Under the pieces are notes generated by a model. That model was not told where the DNA came from. It searched no databases and worked only from the letters and a program-made list of their open reading frames with translations. Below are positions 60,469 to 64,000 of a stretch of 64,000 nt of DNA, piece by piece (positions within the stretch are counted from its first letter, which is position 1; each line of letters begins with the position of its first letter). The DNA is from QYQD01 sp040754095. Its GTDB lineage: Bacteria; Desulfobacterota; QYQD01. A program made the position numbers and the translations under genes. Location: NCBI GenBank assembly GCA_040754095.1, contig JBFMFO010000010.1, positions 1-64,000 of the forward strand, in the 5' to 3' direction.

Positions 60469-61487
60469 AGGCCGGCAAGACACAGAGATTCTGGAGAAAG
60501 AATATCGGGCTTAAGCTCTTAGCCGTGGCGTTTGCCCTGTTTTTGTGGTTCTTTGTGGTGGGGGAGGAAAAGGCCGAGGTAAGTCTTAGTGTCCCCCTGG
60601 AATTGGTTAACATGCCCGATGATCTGGTTATCAGCAATGAGTTTAACGGCGCGATAGATGTGCGTGTCTATGGGCCGCGTAGTCTGGTACGTGAACTGGT
60701 CACCCGGCGTCTTAGCCATGTGGTGGATTTGGCCAAGGCCACACCGGGAAAGATGACATTACATATTACTCCCGAAGGTATCCGTCTCCCGGGGGAGGTC
60801 CAGGTAACACGTATTCATCCTTCTCAGGTGAACCTGGTCCTGGAGCCGCTGGCCCGGCGGGAAGCGCCGGTTGAGGCCGTGTTAAAAGGCACAATAGCCG
60901 CTGATTATGAGCTAAAGGGCGTGGAACTTAAACCGGCTAAGGTAGTTTTGGCCGGTGCGGCCAGGGAAGTGGCTAAGGTAAAAAAGGTCTTGACCCGGCC
61001 CATTGACATTTCAGGGCTTAGCGTAAGCACGAAGGCCGTGGCAGGCCTTGACTTGCAGAGGTATCACCTGAGGGTGGTGGGTGAACCGCAGGTGACTGCC
61101 TATATACAGGTTGAAGAAAAGATTATACGGAAGAGCCTGGTTATGCCTGTGGAGGGTGCGGGTGCGGCCTATGGGTATAAGATTGACCCCCGGAACATAG
61201 AAGTATCAATGCAGGGACCGGTGAGTGTGCTGCGGAATGCGGCCCGGAAACAGGATATCCGGGCTGTGGTGCAATTGGGGGGACTCGGCCCCGGCACGTA
61301 TGTGAGACGGCCTGTTATTGAAGCCCCGTCAGGTGTAGAGATAGAGAAGGTTAAGCCGAAATCGGTCAGGGTAATTATTTTTAAAGAAAAGCATTCAGCG
61401 GTCAGCGATCAGCCATCAGCAAAAAGATCTCAAATTTCAAATCTGAAATCGAGAAAGCCGGTGGCTGATAGCTTGAGTTCACTTTAG
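60465..61487 (+). CDS. YbbR-domain protein (CdaR-like)
   Basis: 340 residues: one N-terminal membrane helix (about 13-32, GLKLLAVAFALFLWFFVVGE) and three or so extracytoplasmic YbbR repeats of about 80 residues. In other bacteria this protein binds and tunes CdaA. The last 30 residues (from about KHSAVSDQPSAKRSQISNLK) do not look like YbbR: they are translated from a TCAGCGGTCAGCGATCAGCC text-like repeat, so a repeat has extended the tail. Confidence 0.88.
   Translation: MKAGKTQRFWRKNIGLKLLAVAFALFLWFFVVGEEKAEVSLSVPLELVNMPDDLVISNEFNGAIDVRVYGPRSLVRELVTRRLSHVVDLAKATPGKMTLHITPEGIRLPGEVQVTRIHPSQVNLVLEPLARREAPVEAVLKGTIAADYELKGVELKPAKVVLAGAAREVAKVKKVLTRPIDISGLSVSTKAVAGLDLQRYHLRVVGEPQVTAYIQVEEKIIRKSLVMPVEGAGAAYGYKIDPRNIEVSMQGPVSVLRNAARKQDIRAVVQLGGLGPGTYVRRPVIEAPSGVEIEKVKPKSVRVIIFKEKHSAVSDQPSAKRSQISNLKSRKPVADSLSSL
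61393..61475. repeat. Text-like repeat translated as the C-terminal tail of YbbR
   Basis: GCGGTCAGCGATCAGCCATC (7-8 bp units), then the inverted AAATTTCAAATCTGAAAT segment. Similar units occur in several gaps of the window, but here they are inside the coding frame. Confidence 0.6.
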
Positions 61488-61503
61488 AAACAACAGGTGA
61501 TAT

Positions 61504-62853
61504 ATGCGTAAGCTTTTTGGTACGGACGGCGTGCGCGGTGTGGCCAATATCCACCCCATGACCACGGAAATAGCCATGCAATTGGGGCGCGGCGTTGCCT
61601 ATGTATTTAAGGACAAAAACCGGCGGCACCGGATAGTTATCGGAAAGGACACGCGGCTTTCGGGTTACATGATTGAGAATGCCATCGCCTCCGGTATCTG
61701 TTCCATGGGGGTGGATGTGCTCCTGGTCGGTCCGCTCCCGACCCCCGGCATAGCCTTTCTTACCAAGAATATGCGCGCTGACGCCGGGGTCGTTATCTCG
61801 GCCTCTCATAATCCCTTTCAGGACAACGGAATAAAATTTTTTTCCGGTAGCGGGTTTAAGCTTCCGGACGCCACGGAACAAAAGATCGAAGACCTTATCT
61901 TTTCCAGGGAAATTGACTCCCTGAGGCCCACGGCAGATGAGGTGGGCAAGGCATTCCGCATCGATGACGCCACCGGGCGTTATATCGTTTTTCTCAAGAA
62001 CACGTTCCCTTCCGCCTATAGCCTGGATGGCCTGCGGATCGTGCTGGATTGCGCCCATGGGGCGGCGTATAAAGTGGCTCCGATCGTCTTTGGCGAGCTT
62101 GGCGCCGACCTGACCCTGCTCGGAGTCAACCCGGACGGGACGAATATCAACCGTGGCTGCGGGGCCCTTGACATAAAATCGGTGCAAAATAGCGTCCGGG
62201 AACAGGGCGCTCACCTGGGGATTGCCCTCGACGGAGACGCAGATCGCGTTATCTTTGTGGATGAGAAAGGGGATAAGGTTGACGGAGACCATATCATGGC
62301 CATCTGCGCCTCTATGATGGCCAAGGAGAAAAAACTACGCAAAAAGACCCTGGTTAGCACGGTCATGAGCAACATGGGACTCGAGGTTTGCATGAGGAAT
62401 ATGGGGGTCAGCCTTGTCCGTACCCGGGTCGGTGACCGTTACGTGGTGGAAGAGATGGTCAGGGGCGGGTACAACCTCGGGGGCGAACAATCCGGACATC
62501 TGATTTTTCTCGACCATATCACTACCGGCGACGGCATATTGGCGGCGCTGCAGCTCCTCGCGATCATCTGCAAGACCGGCCGTCCCCTTTCCGAGCTGGC
62601 GAAGATCATGGAATCATATCCCCAGAAGCTGATAAATATGCGGGTGAGTGTGAAAAAAGACCTGGATGAGATTAAAGGCTTCAAGAAAAAACTGGCCGCG
62701 GCAGAGCGTGAGCTTGGGGGCCGGGGACGGGTTCTGGTGCGTTTCTCCGGCACAGAGCCGTTAGTCCGCGTGATGGTGGAGGGGGAAAGAGAGGATCAGA
62801 TCGATGCCCTGGCGCAGGATCTGGCCTTATTTCTGGAAAAGGCCTTGAAATAA
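61504..62853 (+). CDS. glmM: Phosphoglucosamine mutase
   Basis: 449 residues. Active-site phosphoserine in VVISASHNPFQDNG, Mg loop DGDADR, sugar-binding GGEQSGHLIF and phosphate-binding RFSGTEPLVRVM are all intact. It converts glucosamine-6-P to glucosamine-1-P for peptidoglycan and LPS. 16 nt after the YbbR gene. Confidence 0.97.
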   Translation: MRKLFGTDGVRGVANIHPMTTEIAMQLGRGVAYVFKDKNRRHRIVIGKDTRLSGYMIENAIASGICSMGVDVLLVGPLPTPGIAFLTKNMRADAGVVISASHNPFQDNGIKFFSGSGFKLPDATEQKIEDLIFSREIDSLRPTADEVGKAFRIDDATGRYIVFLKNTFPSAYSLDGLRIVLDCAHGAAYKVAPIVFGELGADLTLLGVNPDGTNINRGCGALDIKSVQNSVREQGAHLGIALDGDADRVIFVDEKGDKVDGDHIMAICASMMAKEKKLRKKTLVSTVMSNMGLEVCMRNMGVSLVRTRVGDRYVVEEMVRGGYNLGGEQSGHLIFLDHITTGDGILAALQLLAIICKTGRPLSELAKIMESYPQKLINMRVSVKKDLDEIKGFKKKLAAAERELGGRGRVLVRFSGTEPLVRVMVEGEREDQIDALAQDLALFLEKALK

Positions 62854-62868
62854 GGAAAGGGATGCCCT

Positions 62869-63636
62869 GTGCTCCTGGCGATAGATATAGGCAATACCAA
62901 CATAGTCTTTGGCATCTTTAACGGAAAGCGTCTCGTCAAAGACTGGCGGTTGCACACAGACCCGAAGGCGACCGCTGACGAGTTTTTTATCAGCCTTTCC
63001 TGCCTTATATCCCATGAGAATATAGCAATTTCTGAGATTCAGGGTGCGGCCATCTCCTGTGTAGTCCCTTCCATGCTTTATGCGGTCGAGGCCTTTTGTC
63101 AGGAATATCTGAAGCTCAGGCCGCTGGTGGTCGGGCCGGGGATTTCGTCTCCCATAAAAATCTGCATAGATAATCCGGCAGAGCTGGGGGCTGACCGTCT
63201 GGTCAATGCCGTAGCCGCCTTTGCCCGGTATCCGAAGGGCGTGATTGTCGTGGATTTCGGCACCGCCACCACATTTGATTATGTCTCGGCACGTGGGGAG
63301 TACCTGGGCGGGGCCATCGCGCCCGGTGTGCTTATTTCCTGTGAAGCCCTCTTTGCCAAGGCCGCCAGGCTGCCCCGTGCCGCTATATTTGCCGGACCCC
63401 GGTCGGTTATGGCCAGAGATACGGTAGCGGCCATGAATGCCGGCATCGTCTATGGTTTTGCGGATATGGCCGATGGTATCGTTACCCGCATGAAAAGGGA
63501 TATTAAAAGCCCGGTTAAGGTAATTGCCACAGGAGGGCTGGCTTCTCTTATCGTCTCCGAATCCAGGACCATAAAGGCAGTCGAACCCCATCTTACCTTG
63601 GAAGGGCTGCGCCTCATCTATGAGCAGAACGTCTAG
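62869..63636 (+). CDS. coaX: Type III pantothenate kinase
   Basis: 255 residues, GTG start at 62869 (GGAAAGG upstream). ASKHA-fold phosphate loop AIDIGNTNIVFGIF, substrate motif GADRLVNAVAA and DFGTATTFDYV are present. It starts CoA synthesis from pantothenate. The stop overlaps the next gene by 17 nt. Confidence 0.96.
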   Translation: MLLAIDIGNTNIVFGIFNGKRLVKDWRLHTDPKATADEFFISLSCLISHENIAISEIQGAAISCVVPSMLYAVEAFCQEYLKLRPLVVGPGISSPIKICIDNPAELGADRLVNAVAAFARYPKGVIVVDFGTATTFDYVSARGEYLGGAIAPGVLISCEALFAKAARLPRAAIFAGPRSVMARDTVAAMNAGIVYGFADMADGIVTRMKRDIKSPVKVIATGGLASLIVSESRTIKAVEPHLTLEGLRLIYEQNV

Positions 63637-64000
63637 ATATTCTGAAATAATCAGACCCAGGAGATTAAGCAAAGGCGACCGGATCGCCCTGGTGGCTACC
63701 GGCAGCCCCTTTGAGAGAGAGGATTTTGACAAGGGCGTACAGCTTCTGGTCTCCCTGGGTTTTGAGGTCAAGCATCATCCCCTGTTATTCGAACGAAACG
63801 GTTATCTGGCCGGTTCTGATGAACACCGGGCTAGGCTCTTAACCGGGGCGCTTATAGATGACGAGGTCCAGGCCGTGCTCTGCGTGCGCGGCGGCTATGG
63901 CACGCTGCGGATGTTGGGTCATATAGATGCCTCGCTATTTAAGACCCATCCCAAGATCATTGTAGGGTTTAGCGATGTCACGGCGCTCCTGAACTTTGCC
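63620..64000 (+). CDS. LD-carboxypeptidase (S66 family), 3' end beyond the window
   Basis: 127 codons seen from ATG 63620. GDRIALVATGSPFERED is the N-terminal strand and loop, and CVRGGYGTLRML followed by KIIVGFSDVTALLN matches the S66 motifs, including the nucleophile Ser in GFSDVT. These cytoplasmic enzymes cleave the terminal D-Ala of tetrapeptides in peptidoglycan recycling. The catalytic Glu and His lie outside the window. Overlaps coaX by 17 nt. Confidence 0.9.
   Translation, partial: MSRTSRYSEIIRPRRLSKGDRIALVATGSPFEREDFDKGVQLLVSLGFEVKHHPLLFERNGYLAGSDEHRARLLTGALIDDEVQAVLCVRGGYGTLRMLGHIDASLFKTHPKIIVGFSDVTALLNFA

Overview
The window reads as a chromosomal segment of a Desulfobacterota (deltaproteobacterial) anaerobe of moderate GC. 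The reasons are: paired NifA-type sigma-54 activators around amtB-glnB-glnD; an 'archaeal-type' split glutamate synthase with ferredoxin and pyridine-nucleotide oxidoreductase partners; the tig-clpP-clpX-lon order; many Cache/PAS kinases with NtrC-type regulators; TauE/SafE permeases with universal stress proteins; and intergenic DNA full of short imperfect text-like repeats. No rRNA, CRISPR array, prophage or complete insertion sequence was seen.

Layout. 1-0.96 kb holds gene debris: a secreted-protein gene interrupted in its signal peptide and a vapB antitoxin with a truncated vapC. 0.9-14.3 kb (minus strand) is nitrogen assimilation: NifA-type regulator, glnD, glnB, amtB with a sigma-54 promoter, a second NifA-type regulator bracketed by inverted copies of a ~114-bp repeat, then the five-gene glutamate synthase operon. 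14.5-16.2 kb holds a holin-like membrane protein, a zinc-ribbon gene interrupted by UGA, and a YkgJ-type protein. 16.4-25.9 kb (plus strand) is housekeeping: tRNA-Leu, tig, clpP, clpX, lon, tRNA-Val, tRNA-Asp, dprA, topA. 26.2-34.2 kb is accessory: a DUF1566 protein, a MOT1-type oxyanion transporter, an ECF sigma/zinc-finger/CpxP-like metal-sensing module, a tandem UspA protein, a split chromate transporter and a porin.

34.6-55.0 kb is the most unusual part, a signalling and stress island. A Cache-domain histidine kinase is followed by a Lon-family protease that has lost the substrate-binding N-terminal domain and carries a response-regulator receiver domain spliced in just before the AAA+ Walker A motif. 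I infer a two-component system whose output is proteolysis. Next come a 56-residue protein with a probable sigma-54 promoter, two divergent kinase/regulator pairs (one regulator lacks an output domain, the other is a full NtrC type), a CBS protein, a degenerate receiver, two TauE/SafE permeases each with a different membrane partner, three UspA genes, and an 882-residue PEP-synthase-like protein whose usual C-terminal TIM barrel is replaced by an unrecognised domain.

55.2-64.0 kb (plus strand) returns to housekeeping: tilS, ftsH, folP, cdaA, a YbbR protein, glmM, coaX and the start of an LD-carboxypeptidase gene. CdaA, YbbR and GlmM form the conserved cyclic-di-AMP/cell-wall group.

A ~114-bp bipartite palindromic repeat occurs four times. 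It brackets the second NifA-type gene (inverted copies) and the PEP-synthase-like gene (direct copies).
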